Notes under the pieces: model-generated
The model's database searches: none
Told to the model about the DNA's origin: nothing
The model's input: the letters and a program-made list of their open reading frames with translations, nothing else
Source of the DNA: Planctomycetaceae bacterium
GTDB lineage: Bacteria > Planctomycetota > Planctomycetia > Pirellulales > Thermoguttaceae
Direction of reading: 5' to 3'
Assembly: GCA_031261125.1 (NCBI GenBank)
Contig: JAISJZ010000211.1
Location: 1 to 9,489, forward strand
Length of the DNA: 9,489 bases
Program-made: the position numbers and the translations under genes
Shown here: piece after piece, positions 1-6,472 of the stretch
How the letters are laid out: each line of letters begins with the position of its first letter
Position numbering within the stretch: the first letter of the stretch is position 1

Positions 1-95
1 AATGCGGGAGACTCCGTCTTGACGGAAAAAATCAGCCGTCAGGATAAAAAAAAATCCACTTTTCCCCCTTTTTTAAGAAAAACTCGTCCTCCCTA

Positions 96-123
96 TTGCG
101 TATTTTTTTTTTTTTGATAGAAT
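96..123 (+). promoter_or_regulatory. candidate sigma70 promoter of the thiamine gene, with T13 in the spacer
   Basis: TTGCGT (96-101) and TAGAAT (118-123) are separated by 16 bp, of which 13 are an uninterrupted run of T (103-115). The predicted transcription start near 130 leaves a leader of about 27 nt before the GTG at 157. A weak purine-rich AGAGG (137-141) sits 15 nt before the GTG, which is far for a Shine-Dalgarno site. The rest of 1-95 is A/T-tract rich with short complementary GACGG/CCGTC segments and no gene that I can support. Confidence 0.4.
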
Positions 124-156
124 ATGGGGGGTTAATAGAGGTTCCCATAAAAACAA

Positions 157-1899
157 GTGCGGTTTGATTTAACCAACGCTTCCTACCGGGTTCTCAAACG
201 GGCGGCACTCAAACGGCTGCCCGATACGTCATCGGAGATTTCCGCCGCAAAAGTGCTGCTGTCGCTCTTTGAGGAAGAAGAGTGCCTCGCTGCCGCACAA
301 CTCGCCGATGCCGGTGTTACCTTTGCGCAGTTTGAAACCGAACCCGCTACATTGGAACAAGATGCCGAAGCGAATACGCACAGCAAAGTCCGGTTTTATC
401 TCGATGACGAACCGGTTGACCTCGGTCGCATCACCCGTGAATTGGAATCGGCACTGGAAATCGTTGTACTACGGGCAGCCGGTCAAAACGGCTCGGAACG
501 TCCTTGCCGTGTTCCTGCCGGCAAGGGCGTGGTTAATCGGGATACGCTGTATTTTCCGGCGTTTTCCCTGGCAACAAAACATCTTCTTCTTGCGGCAGTT
601 CTTGACGAAGGATATACCGGCAATTTCCTTCGCGGACACGGTTTAGATGCTGCTGAGTTGTTTCAAAAAGCGGAGAATAATAAAAAAATTGACGATGAAA
701 AATTGCTCATTGACAATGAGATAAGTGCTGCTTGCGATGATTTGGCAAACGGAAATAATTGTCAATTATCAACGAACAATGAGCAATTTCCGCCGTCCTT
801 GTTCCGTGTTATTGATGCGGCGGCGAACCGGTGCCGGGAAGGAATCCGCGTCATCGAGGATTACGTCCGCTTTGTGCTTGATGATGCGGCGTTGACCCGG
901 CGATGTAAGGAATTCCGGCACACGTTTCAGGACGTACTGGCAACGCTGCCGATGAATGAATATCTTGAACATCGCGATACAGAACACGATGCCGGTACGG
1001 ACATTGAAGGACAAAACGAATACCGGCGGACAACACTTACCGATGTTTTGACGGCAAACTTCGCCCGAATTCAAGAATCGCTGCGGAGTATCGAGGAATA
1101 CTCGAAAATTATAACCCCCGATACAGCCCGGCAGTTTGAGCAACTGCGGTACCGCTCTTATACGCTGCATAAAGTTGCTGCTGCCTGCCGGCAAACGGTG
1201 GGGTTAAACAATAGTAATGATGGTGCCGCGGAATTGAATGAGGTGGCACATCGGCAGCAACTCCTTAATGCCGCAAAAATTTACGCTCTGCTGGATTGCC
1301 GAAACAATGAGGAACATTTTAAGACGGCAGTCGATGCACTTATTAACGGTGGCGTGGACATCATTCAGTTGCGGGACAAAACGGCGGCGGAACGGGCAAT
1401 TTTAGCCCGAAGCAAAATCTTGAAAGAGCGGATTGCGGTACTGGAAAAGGATGTGTTATTTATAATGAACGACCGCCCCGATTTGGCGGTACTAGCCGAC
1501 GCGGACGGCGTACATATCGGACAGGACGAACTGTCCGTTGCGGCTGCCCGAAAAATTATCGGTACGGGAAAACTGGTCGGCGTTTCAACGCACAATATCG
1601 GACAAGCGCGGCAAGCGGTGCTGGACGGAGCGGACTACATCGGCGTTGGTCCCGTGTTTGCGTCGGCAACGAAACATTTTACCGAACAGGACATTGCCGG
1701 TCTTGACTATTTGAAAGAAATTGCGGCGGAGAACATAGCAGTACCGGCATTCGCCGTCGGCGGCATCACGCCGGAAAACGTCAACGATGTTGCCGCAACG
1801 GGCATCCGCCGTGTTGCGTTGAGTTCTGCGCTGTTAAATGCGGAGAACATTCAGCAAACGGCGGGGCAGGTCATTGCTGAATTACTTCCGCGGAGTTAA
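157..1899 (+). CDS. thiE: Clp_N-like / ThiD2 / ThiE fusion: HMP-P kinase and thiamine-phosphate synthase
   Basis: This cytoplasmic thiamine biosynthesis protein of 580 aa is about 2.5 times the length of a lone ThiE. Residues 374-580 are ThiE, which joins HMP-PP to HET-P (thiazole phosphate) to give thiamine phosphate. Its motifs are all visible: QLRDK (404-408), NDR (438-440), HIGQD (453-457), STH (477-479), GVGPVFASATK (496-506) and AVGGI (533-537). Residues about 215-343 are a ThiD2 domain, with CREGIRVIEDYVRF (226-239) and NFARIQESLRSIEEYSK (301-317). In the family, ThiD2 is a monofunctional HMP-P kinase and is often fused to ThiE. Residues about 1-172 resemble the double helical repeat of the Clp N-terminal domain (a stretch around LLSLFEEEE, and HLLLAAVLDEG in the second half); this assignment is weaker. 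A low-complexity linker (about 175-212) follows. GTG at 157 is the first possible start after an in-frame stop at 148-150. The 3' end overlaps the convergent neighbour by 18 bp. Confidence 0.9.
   Translation: MRFDLTNASYRVLKRAALKRLPDTSSEISAAKVLLSLFEEEECLAAAQLADAGVTFAQFETEPATLEQDAEANTHSKVRFYLDDEPVDLGRITRELESALEIVVLRAAGQNGSERPCRVPAGKGVVNRDTLYFPAFSLATKHLLLAAVLDEGYTGNFLRGHGLDAAELFQKAENNKKIDDEKLLIDNEISAACDDLANGNNCQLSTNNEQFPPSLFRVIDAAANRCREGIRVIEDYVRFVLDDAALTRRCKEFRHTFQDVLATLPMNEYLEHRDTEHDAGTDIEGQNEYRRTTLTDVLTANFARIQESLRSIEEYSKIITPDTARQFEQLRYRSYTLHKVAAACRQTVGLNNSNDGAAELNEVAHRQQLLNAAKIYALLDCRNNEEHFKTAVDALINGGVDIIQLRDKTAAERAILARSKILKERIAVLEKDVLFIMNDRPDLAVLADADGVHIGQDELSVAAARKIIGTGKLVGVSTHNIGQARQAVLDGADYIGVGPVFASATKHFTEQDIAGLDYLKEIAAENIAVPAFAVGGITPENVNDVAATGIRRVALSSALLNAENIQQTAGQVIAELLPRS
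700..789. repeat. 90-bp segment bounded by 13-bp perfect inverted repeats, inside the fusion gene
   Basis: AAATTGCTCATTG (700-712) and its exact reverse complement CAATGAGCAATTT (777-789) bound a 90-bp AT-rich segment. It lies in the linker between the Clp_N-like and ThiD2 domains. The length is a multiple of three, so the reading frame stays open and 30 codons are added. The terminal inverted repeats and AT-rich content suggest a small MITE-like insertion. I see no clear target duplication. It could also be a chance palindrome in a low-complexity linker. Confidence 0.45.
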
Positions 1900-2526
1900 G
1901 TTCGGTACAGCCACACCGGGCGCGGTGTCCTCGATATTCAAAATCTTGATGTCCGTAACCGTCGGGTCGAGTTTCCGCAACTCTTCAATCGTAATGTCCG
2001 GCGTACCGGTGAGCGGCGGATTCGGAATCGGCAACTGCGTTGCCGGTATTGGTGCCGGCGGTACCGGAAGTATTTCCGGGGTAGTGAACGGCATCGTTTC
2101 AATCGTCCCCGGTGCCGGTGTTTTCGGTGCTGGTGTTTCCCATTTATTTACCGGCGTTCCTTTCGTTCCTTTGAGGATTTCATCAATGTTCGGCGGCGTT
2201 TCGCCGTTGTCGAGTCCCTCGAATCCATCGAGCAAATCCGGCGATGTTTCCGGTCGTCCGATGGTTTTCGTCGGTCCGGCAGTACCAGCGATTGGCACCG
2301 TGGTACCGAAATTGCCGGTATTAGCAAACGGTATTTCGTCTCCGTAAGGATTACGGGAGGAGTAAAACACGGAACCGGCGCGGTATGCCGGGTCGCAGCC
2401 GCGGTAGTCCGCTTCTCTATCCAAATAACCCGGTACGCAATAATCGCAGGGCGAACCGCACATTCTACAGCCGGCGGCTGTGAGGGGGATTAACAACGCA
2501 ACGAAAAAAACGGATGAACGGGTCAT
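1882..2526 (-). CDS. putative Cys-rich, Pro-rich lipoprotein
   Basis: This 214-aa protein of unknown function is predicted to be exported. Residues 1-20 form a signal peptide: a short basic start, a hydrophobic core VFFVALLIPL, and a lipobox-like AAGC with the modifiable Cys at 20. Ala at -3, where Leu is usual, makes lipidation likely but not certain. A Cys-rich patch follows (Cys 20, 23, 27, 30 and 44, in GCRMCGSPCDYC and RGCDP), resembling short Cys-rich starts of other planctomycete surface proteins. The second half (about 120-190) is rich in Pro and Thr, as in an extended cell-surface linker, and ends in a short conserved-looking segment (ITIEELRKLDPTVTDIKI). No catalytic motif is visible. 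The ATG at 2526 gives an intact signal peptide but has no good Shine-Dalgarno site. The gene is convergent with the thiamine gene and shares its last 18 bp. Confidence 0.75.
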   Translation of the reverse strand: MTRSSVFFVALLIPLTAAGCRMCGSPCDYCVPGYLDREADYRGCDPAYRAGSVFYSSRNPYGDEIPFANTGNFGTTVPIAGTAGPTKTIGRPETSPDLLDGFEGLDNGETPPNIDEILKGTKGTPVNKWETPAPKTPAPGTIETMPFTTPEILPVPPAPIPATQLPIPNPPLTGTPDITIEELRKLDPTVTDIKILNIEDTAPGVAVPNLTPRK

Positions 2527-2561
2527 AGCAAGGGGAGACGGAAAAACAGATACCGTTTGGG

Positions 2562-2589
2562 AAAAATAATCCGCCGACGCAGCGGATTA
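2562..2589 (-). terminator. hairpin plus U-tract upstream of the lipoprotein gene (terminator or attenuator)
   Basis: Read on the - strand, an 8-bp perfect stem TAATCCGC/GCGGATTA (2582-2589 with 2567-2574) closes a 7-nt loop and is followed by five T (2566-2562). This is a small intrinsic terminator. It stands only 35 nt before the lipoprotein start codon. It could end read-through from the DUF1559 gene or act as a leader attenuator, depending on where the lipoprotein promoter lies. I could not place that promoter convincingly. Confidence 0.5.
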
Positions 2590-2681
2590 CTAAATCCTAT
2601 ATCGGCGTTAAATCCGTTATAATCCGCAAAATTTTCCTATTTTCCAAAAATTTCTGAAAAACTGAAATTTAACGGCATAAA

Positions 2682-2700
2682 CGGGAAACACAGTTTCCCG
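2682..2700 (-). terminator. hairpin after the DUF1559 gene
   Basis: CGGGAAAC (2682-2689) and GTTTCCCG (2693-2700) form a perfect 8-bp stem with a 3-nt loop, starting 29 bp beyond the stop codon of the DUF1559 gene. There is no clear T-run after it on the - strand, so it may be a transcript-end or stabilising hairpin more than a full intrinsic terminator. Confidence 0.45.
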
Positions 2701-2728
2701 CCCGCGGACAGATTTGACGTGAACAGTT

Positions 2729-3745
2729 TTACGGGACAATGCTTTCACCGCCGAAACGGGTTGACAACGCCTTTAAGACGTTAACATCCATCGTTTCCGA
2801 ATGGAAATGGACCGACCCGTCACCAAAAAGGAAATTTGCGCCGCCGGGATGTTCACTCGAAAAACCGTGCGGACTGCCGTTCTTCTTGCCCAGCGGTCTG
2901 CCTTCGGTGTCGTTCGTTGAACCGACCAACATCGCTGGAAAACATCCGTCATTCGGCGGCATTCCAACCCACGTTTGTTTGCCGGTTTTGCTTGTGCGCT
3001 CGCCGACAAACAATGTGTTGCTCAAACCGTCGATAACCGCAGCAAAGTTTAAGCAACTGTTGTGATAAAACACGCCGTCGGTTTCAAAAACCGTATGCGG
3101 ATTCGTTTCGGCAAACTCCTCCGCATCATCCGTATCAAACGTTCCGAAATTGGCAACGTAATTGGCAAGGGCGAATTCCATTTTGTCATCGTGTTCCCCG
3201 TGTCTGTGTTCTTCCTCGTCTTTGTGTCCGTGCAGTTCCTCAAATTCTTCAATCGTGTAGGTTTGTTTCGTTTGCGGGTCAGACGGACAGCGGAACAGTT
3301 TCAGCACCGCGATTCGTGCCGCATCGTTTGCTGCATCGGAAACGGGTTTGTCATAATGAATGAAGTTGCTTTGAACGTTGCTCTGTTCGACGAACGGCAG
3401 GATTGCCGCTGCCCACGCCCAGCCGGGATTGCCGAGCGGGTCGGGATTGTTGTGAGCATCATAGCCGAACCAAGCGGCAGGTAAAGCGTTGTGAACGCCG
3501 TGATAGTTATGCAGGGCGATGCCGATTTGTTTCAAGTTGTTCGTGCAGGACATTCGGCGGGCGGCTTCCCTTGCGGCTTGAACAGCAGGCAGAAGCAGTC
3601 CGATGAGAACGCCGATGACTGCAATCACGACGAGCAACTCAACGAGAGTGAAAGCGTTTTGTTTAGCCCGTTTGCTTTGGAAACGGTTCTGTATTTTCCC
3701 AAGGAAAACGGCTAAAAAGGGTATTGTGTATGTAAGGATGAACAT
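2729..3745 (-). CDS. DUF1559 prepilin-like protein with H-X9-DG C-terminal motif
   Basis: This 338-aa protein belongs to the DUF1559 family, which is greatly expanded in Planctomycetes. Members have a type IV pilin-like N-terminus and are thought to be surface or periplasmic pseudopilin-like proteins of unknown role. The class III signal is clear: basic SKRAKQNA, then FTLVELLVVIAVIGVLIGLL, with processing expected between Ala31 and Phe32 and Glu36 at the pilin +5 position. The family segment AVQAAREAARRMSCTNNLKQIG follows. Near the C-terminus, His299 and the Asp-Gly at 309-310 are separated by nine residues, the H-X9-DG motif. ATG at 3745 is preferred to GTG at 3778 because GGAG lies 8 nt before it. 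The leader is unusually long (31 aa) and itself hydrophobic. An acidic His-rich insert (about 167-189, with His 172, 174, 180, 182 and 185) could bind metal. It is probably co-transcribed with the small gene 83 bp upstream. Confidence 0.88.
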   Translation of the reverse strand: MFILTYTIPFLAVFLGKIQNRFQSKRAKQNAFTLVELLVVIAVIGVLIGLLLPAVQAAREAARRMSCTNNLKQIGIALHNYHGVHNALPAAWFGYDAHNNPDPLGNPGWAWAAAILPFVEQSNVQSNFIHYDKPVSDAANDAARIAVLKLFRCPSDPQTKQTYTIEEFEELHGHKDEEEHRHGEHDDKMEFALANYVANFGTFDTDDAEEFAETNPHTVFETDGVFYHNSCLNFAAVIDGLSNTLFVGERTSKTGKQTWVGMPPNDGCFPAMLVGSTNDTEGRPLGKKNGSPHGFSSEHPGGANFLFGDGSVHFHSETMDVNVLKALSTRFGGESIVP

Positions 3746-3753
3746 TGTAAAAT

Positions 3754-3757
3754 CTCC
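3754..3757 (-). promoter_or_regulatory. Shine-Dalgarno site deciding the DUF1559 start
   Basis: On the - strand GGAG lies 8 nt before the ATG at 3745. The upstream in-frame GTG at 3778 has no comparable site, so the ATG is the better start. Confidence 0.6.
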
Positions 3758-3828
3758 GCAGCAATACACACGATTCACCGCGCACGGGGAACGTGTTCGT
3801 GAAAAAAGAAGGAACAGAACGTTACCAA

Positions 3829-4143
3829 TTATCCGTTAAGAACCGGCGGAGCGCGGCACGGAGGCAAGACGGCTGCTTTGAACGTTGTCAATTTAGCCGG
3901 GCGGCTGTACCGCCGATATTCAGAAACGTTAAAGAGATACAACGGTTCAATCTGCTGATGTTGCAAAACCGTCGAATGAATGGCATCGCAAATCGAACAA
4001 TCACCGGTTTGCTCCGAATGATGTTCGCTGTGATGGTGCAGAACCGGCAGGGCAACGAAGGCAAAAAGATGAGCGGCAAGCAATCCGCAAAAAATTGCCT
4101 GACGGACGTTGAAGCGGATGTTGCGCAGAAAACCGGGCAGCAT
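3829..4143 (-). CDS. small membrane-anchored His/Cys-cluster protein, unknown function
   Basis: This 104-aa protein is not from a family I can name with confidence. Residues 1-14 are basic, and residues 16-35 form one hydrophobic segment (an anchor or uncleaved signal) ending in LPVL. A metal-binding-like cluster follows at once: HHHSEHHSE (36-44) and CSIC (49-52), with further His at 56 and 62. The C-terminal 40 residues are basic and Pro-rich. Small proteins with a membrane segment followed by His runs and a CxxC are often linked to metal handling, but nothing here proves that. ATG at 4143 is supported by a near-consensus promoter whose predicted +1 is this A, so the mRNA may be leaderless. 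The DUF1559 gene, which also has a His-rich stretch, follows 83 bp downstream. A longer alternative frame over the same DNA is rejected because it would start upstream of that promoter's +1. Confidence 0.6.
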   Translation of the reverse strand: MLPGFLRNIRFNVRQAIFCGLLAAHLFAFVALPVLHHHSEHHSEQTGDCSICDAIHSTVLQHQQIEPLYLFNVSEYRRYSRPAKLTTFKAAVLPPCRAPPVLNG

Positions 4144-4149
4144 ATCACC

Positions 4150-4178
4150 ATTATACTTGAACCGGTCGAAAAAGTCAA
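4150..4178 (-). promoter_or_regulatory. near-consensus sigma70 promoter, possibly for a leaderless mRNA
   Basis: Read on the - strand, TTGACT (4178-4173) and TATAAT (4155-4150) are separated by exactly 17 bp. Counting from the -10 box, +1 falls at 4143, the A of the ATG of the small His/Cys protein. The spacer contains the palindrome ACCGGT, which could be part of an operator. Confidence 0.7.
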
Positions 4179-4207
4179 GAAGAGATAAATGTGCAATAAA
4201 ATAACGC

Positions 4208-4235
4208 TTGCAATAATCTGAAAAAGCGGTAAAAT
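4208..4235 (+). promoter_or_regulatory. candidate sigma70 promoter of the acyl-CoA ligase gene
   Basis: TTGCAA (4208-4213) and TAAAAT (4230-4235) are 16 bp apart. The predicted start near 4242 gives a leader of about 43 nt. AAAGG ends at 4276, 8 nt before the GTG at 4285, and is a well placed Shine-Dalgarno site. Confidence 0.5.
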
Positions 4236-4284
4236 TACGCTTTACTCCTTATTTTCCAAAACTTTTTTGAGAAAGGTTTATCCT

Positions 4285-6405
4285 GTGTCTGTCAGTAAAA
4301 TCGACTTCCTTTTTAACCCCAAGTCCATCGCCGTTGTCGGGGCTTCCACCAAGCCCGGCACTGTTGGAAACGACTTGCTCAACAACCTCGTCAAAGACAA
4401 ATTCGTCGGCGATGTCTATCCGGTGAATCCCAAAGCCGACGAAATTCACGGCTTGAAGGTCTATAAGACACTCGCCGATATTCCCGGCAACGTTGACCTC
4501 GCCGTCCTGTGCCTCAATGCTAAATTCGTTCTCGATACCGTTGACCAGTGCAAAGCGAAGGGTGTCAAAGGTCTCGTGATTATTTCCGCCGGGTTCAAAG
4601 AATCCGGTCACGACGGTGCCGAACTCGAAAAGCAGTTGACCGCCAAAGTCCGCGAAGCCGGTATCCCGCTCATCGGTCCGAACTGCCTCGGCGTGATTAA
4701 CCCGTACATCAATCTGAACGCCTCGTTTGCGGCGAAAATCGCTCTCAAAGGACATCTCGGTTTTGTCAGTCAATCCGGTGCGTTGTGTACCTCCGTTCTC
4801 GATTACGCCGAAGACCGCCAACTCGGTTTCAGCAAATTCGTGTCTTTCGGAAACAAAGCCGATGTCAGCGAAACGGATTTGATCGAATACCTCGCCGACG
4901 ACCCCGGCACGAAAGCAATCGCCCTCTACCTCGAAAGTATCGGCAACCCGCAAAAATTCATCGAAGTTGCCGCCAAGACATTCTGGGAAAAAGGCAAAAT
5001 TATCCTCTGCCTGAAATCCGGTCGCAGTGCCGAAGGTGCCAAAGCCGTCAGTTCGCACACCGGTTCGTTGGCGGGCGGCGATGCCGAATACGAGGCAATC
5101 CTGAAACAAGCAGGCGTGCAGCGGGTTACGACGATTGCCGAATTGTTCGACCTCGCCTCGCTTTACACCACACAACCGTTGCCGAAGGGCAACAAGTTGG
5201 CGATTATCACCAATGCGGGCGGTCCCGGTATTATGGCAACCGATGCGGCGATTAGTGCCGGTTTGAAGTTGGCGCATCTTTCCGAAGCAACTGAAGCCGC
5301 TCTGAAACCGAAGTTGCCCGAAGCCGCTGCGCTGCATAATCCGGTCGATGTTATCGGCGACGCACACAGCGACCGGTATCAAGCGGCAATCGAAATCACG
5401 ATGGCTGACCCCGATGTCGATATGGGCGTGGTGCTGTTGACTCCGCAATCAATGACGGACGTTGATAATTGCGGCAAACTTTTGCCGGAAGTCATCAAGA
5501 AAACCAGCAAGCCGGTCGTCGGTGCGTTTATGGGCGTGCAACAAGTTGCCGAAGGCGTGAAATACCTCGTTGAACAGGGTATTCCGAACTATGCGTTCCC
5601 GGAAGATGCCGTGAAGTCGCTTGCATCGGCATACAAGTTGGTCGAAATGAAAAACCTCAAAGACCGGACTTACGTTGAGTATAAGGACGTGGACGTTGCG
5701 GCGGCAAAGAAGGTGATTGACGGTTATCTTTCCGGCGGCGTTACGGAGAAGTATCTGACGCAAGCAGAAGCGAGACCGATTTTCGAGGCGTACAAATTGC
5801 CGCTGCTCAAAAGCGGCATTGCCACGAGTGCGGACGAAGCGGCGAAAATCGTTTCGGGCATCGGCAGCAAGGTCGTGTTGAAGGTGATGTCGGGGGACGT
5901 GAAGCACAAGTTCGATGCCGGCGGCGTGATTTTGAACGTCGAAGGTGCGGACGGTGCCAAGGCGGCTTACGACAAGATTTATGCGAACATTGCCAAGAAC
6001 GTGCCGGGAGCAAAGATTGACTCGATTTTGATTGAGCAGATGGCTCTTGAAGGCGATGAAGTGATTATCGGTTGCAGCCGCGGCGGTTTAGGACCATTGA
6101 TGATGTTCGGTCTCGGCGGAACGTTCGTCGAGTTGTTCAAGGACGTTCAGTTCCGTTTGGCTCCGATGTGGAAAACGACGGCGGAGGAAATGGTGCGTTC
6201 GATTAAATCGTTCAAGAAATTGGACGGCTTCCGCGGCACCCCGAAGCGGGACATTGCGGCGGTGATCGACGTAGTCTTGCGGACATCGGCAATGGTCGTG
6301 AACCATCCCGAAATCGCGGAGTTCGACATCAACCCGCTGATCGTTCACGCCGAAGGCAAAGGGGCAAGCGTCGCCGATAGCCGCGTGCAGTTGCGGAAGA
6401 AGTAA
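4285..6405 (+). CDS. ADP-forming acetate/acyl-CoA ligase, fused alpha and beta subunits
   Basis: This 706-aa enzyme interconverts acyl-CoA + ADP + Pi with the acid + CoA + ATP. It is cytoplasmic and conserves energy when run toward acetate. The length is normal for the fused alpha-beta form. Residues about 1-130 are the CoA-binding Rossmann domain (FNPKSIAVVGAS near the start). Residues about 140-450 are the two succinyl-CoA-ligase-like domains. They contain SHTGSLAG with His258, the expected phosphohistidine, and NAGGPGIMATD (310-320). Residues about 470-706 are the ATP-grasp beta part, with KHKFDAGGV containing His541 (the second phospho-carrier His of the family), GLGPLMMFGLGG, and DINPL (681-685). 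GTG at 4285 is chosen over the TTG at 4267 because it has the Shine-Dalgarno site and aligns with the usual family start. Leu codon use changes along the gene: CTC dominates the first 40% and TTG the rest. The substrate cannot be fixed from sequence. Broken DNA matching its 3' end lies beyond the restriction-modification genes. Confidence 0.93.
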   Translation: MSVSKIDFLFNPKSIAVVGASTKPGTVGNDLLNNLVKDKFVGDVYPVNPKADEIHGLKVYKTLADIPGNVDLAVLCLNAKFVLDTVDQCKAKGVKGLVIISAGFKESGHDGAELEKQLTAKVREAGIPLIGPNCLGVINPYINLNASFAAKIALKGHLGFVSQSGALCTSVLDYAEDRQLGFSKFVSFGNKADVSETDLIEYLADDPGTKAIALYLESIGNPQKFIEVAAKTFWEKGKIILCLKSGRSAEGAKAVSSHTGSLAGGDAEYEAILKQAGVQRVTTIAELFDLASLYTTQPLPKGNKLAIITNAGGPGIMATDAAISAGLKLAHLSEATEAALKPKLPEAAALHNPVDVIGDAHSDRYQAAIEITMADPDVDMGVVLLTPQSMTDVDNCGKLLPEVIKKTSKPVVGAFMGVQQVAEGVKYLVEQGIPNYAFPEDAVKSLASAYKLVEMKNLKDRTYVEYKDVDVAAAKKVIDGYLSGGVTEKYLTQAEARPIFEAYKLPLLKSGIATSADEAAKIVSGIGSKVVLKVMSGDVKHKFDAGGVILNVEGADGAKAAYDKIYANIAKNVPGAKIDSILIEQMALEGDEVIIGCSRGGLGPLMMFGLGGTFVELFKDVQFRLAPMWKTTAEEMVRSIKSFKKLDGFRGTPKRDIAAVIDVVLRTSAMVVNHPEIAEFDINPLIVHAEGKGASVADSRVQLRKK

Positions 6406-6407
6406 TT

Positions 6408-6431
6408 TATCCGTTGCTTTGTCAACGGATA
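6408..6431 (+). other. first of two tandem hairpins after the ligase gene
   Basis: TATCCGTTG (6408-6416) pairs perfectly with CAACGGATA (6423-6431) around a 6-nt loop, starting two bases after the ligase stop codon. It has no T-run and may protect the 3' end of the transcript. Confidence 0.5.
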
Positions 6432-6435
6432 TTTG

Positions 6436-6463
6436 CCCCGCCGCTCGTCGGCGGGGTTTGTTT
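6436..6463 (+). terminator. Rho-independent terminator of the ligase gene
   Basis: CCCCGCCG (6436-6443) and CGGCGGGG (6449-6456) form a GC-rich 8-bp stem with a 5-nt loop, followed by TTTGTTT. It separates the ligase from the methyltransferase gene, whose ATG is 9 bp past the tail. Confidence 0.8.
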
Positions 6464-6472
6464 GATAATATA

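Noticed and set aside
1..95. Possible hairpin or small RNA from GACGG/CCGTC repeats and A/T tracts
   Set aside because: The complementary segments are only 5 bases long and compete with each other; no convincing structure or promoter goes with them.
1838..2347. 169-codon + strand frame rich in Gly, Val and Ser
   Set aside because: It mirrors the Pro/Thr-rich lipoprotein on the other strand and overlaps the end of the thiamine gene; the composition is that of an antisense shadow.
3888..4196. 102-codon - strand frame overlapping the small His/Cys gene
   Set aside because: It would start upstream of the predicted +1 of the strong promoter and lacks the ordered features (membrane segment, then His and Cys clusters) of the other frame.
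4249..5448. 399-codon open frame on the - strand
   Set aside because: It lies antisense to the well supported ligase gene, has no domain signature, and is open because of the codon bias of the ligase.
6073..6249. Idea that the relic is a second functional ligase beta domain
   Set aside because: The relic lacks this segment, has a frameshift and has no start, so it cannot encode an ATP-grasp domain.
6419..6472. Longer methyltransferase start at a TTG
   Set aside because: The added residues are encoded by the ligase terminator hairpin and do not resemble the family.
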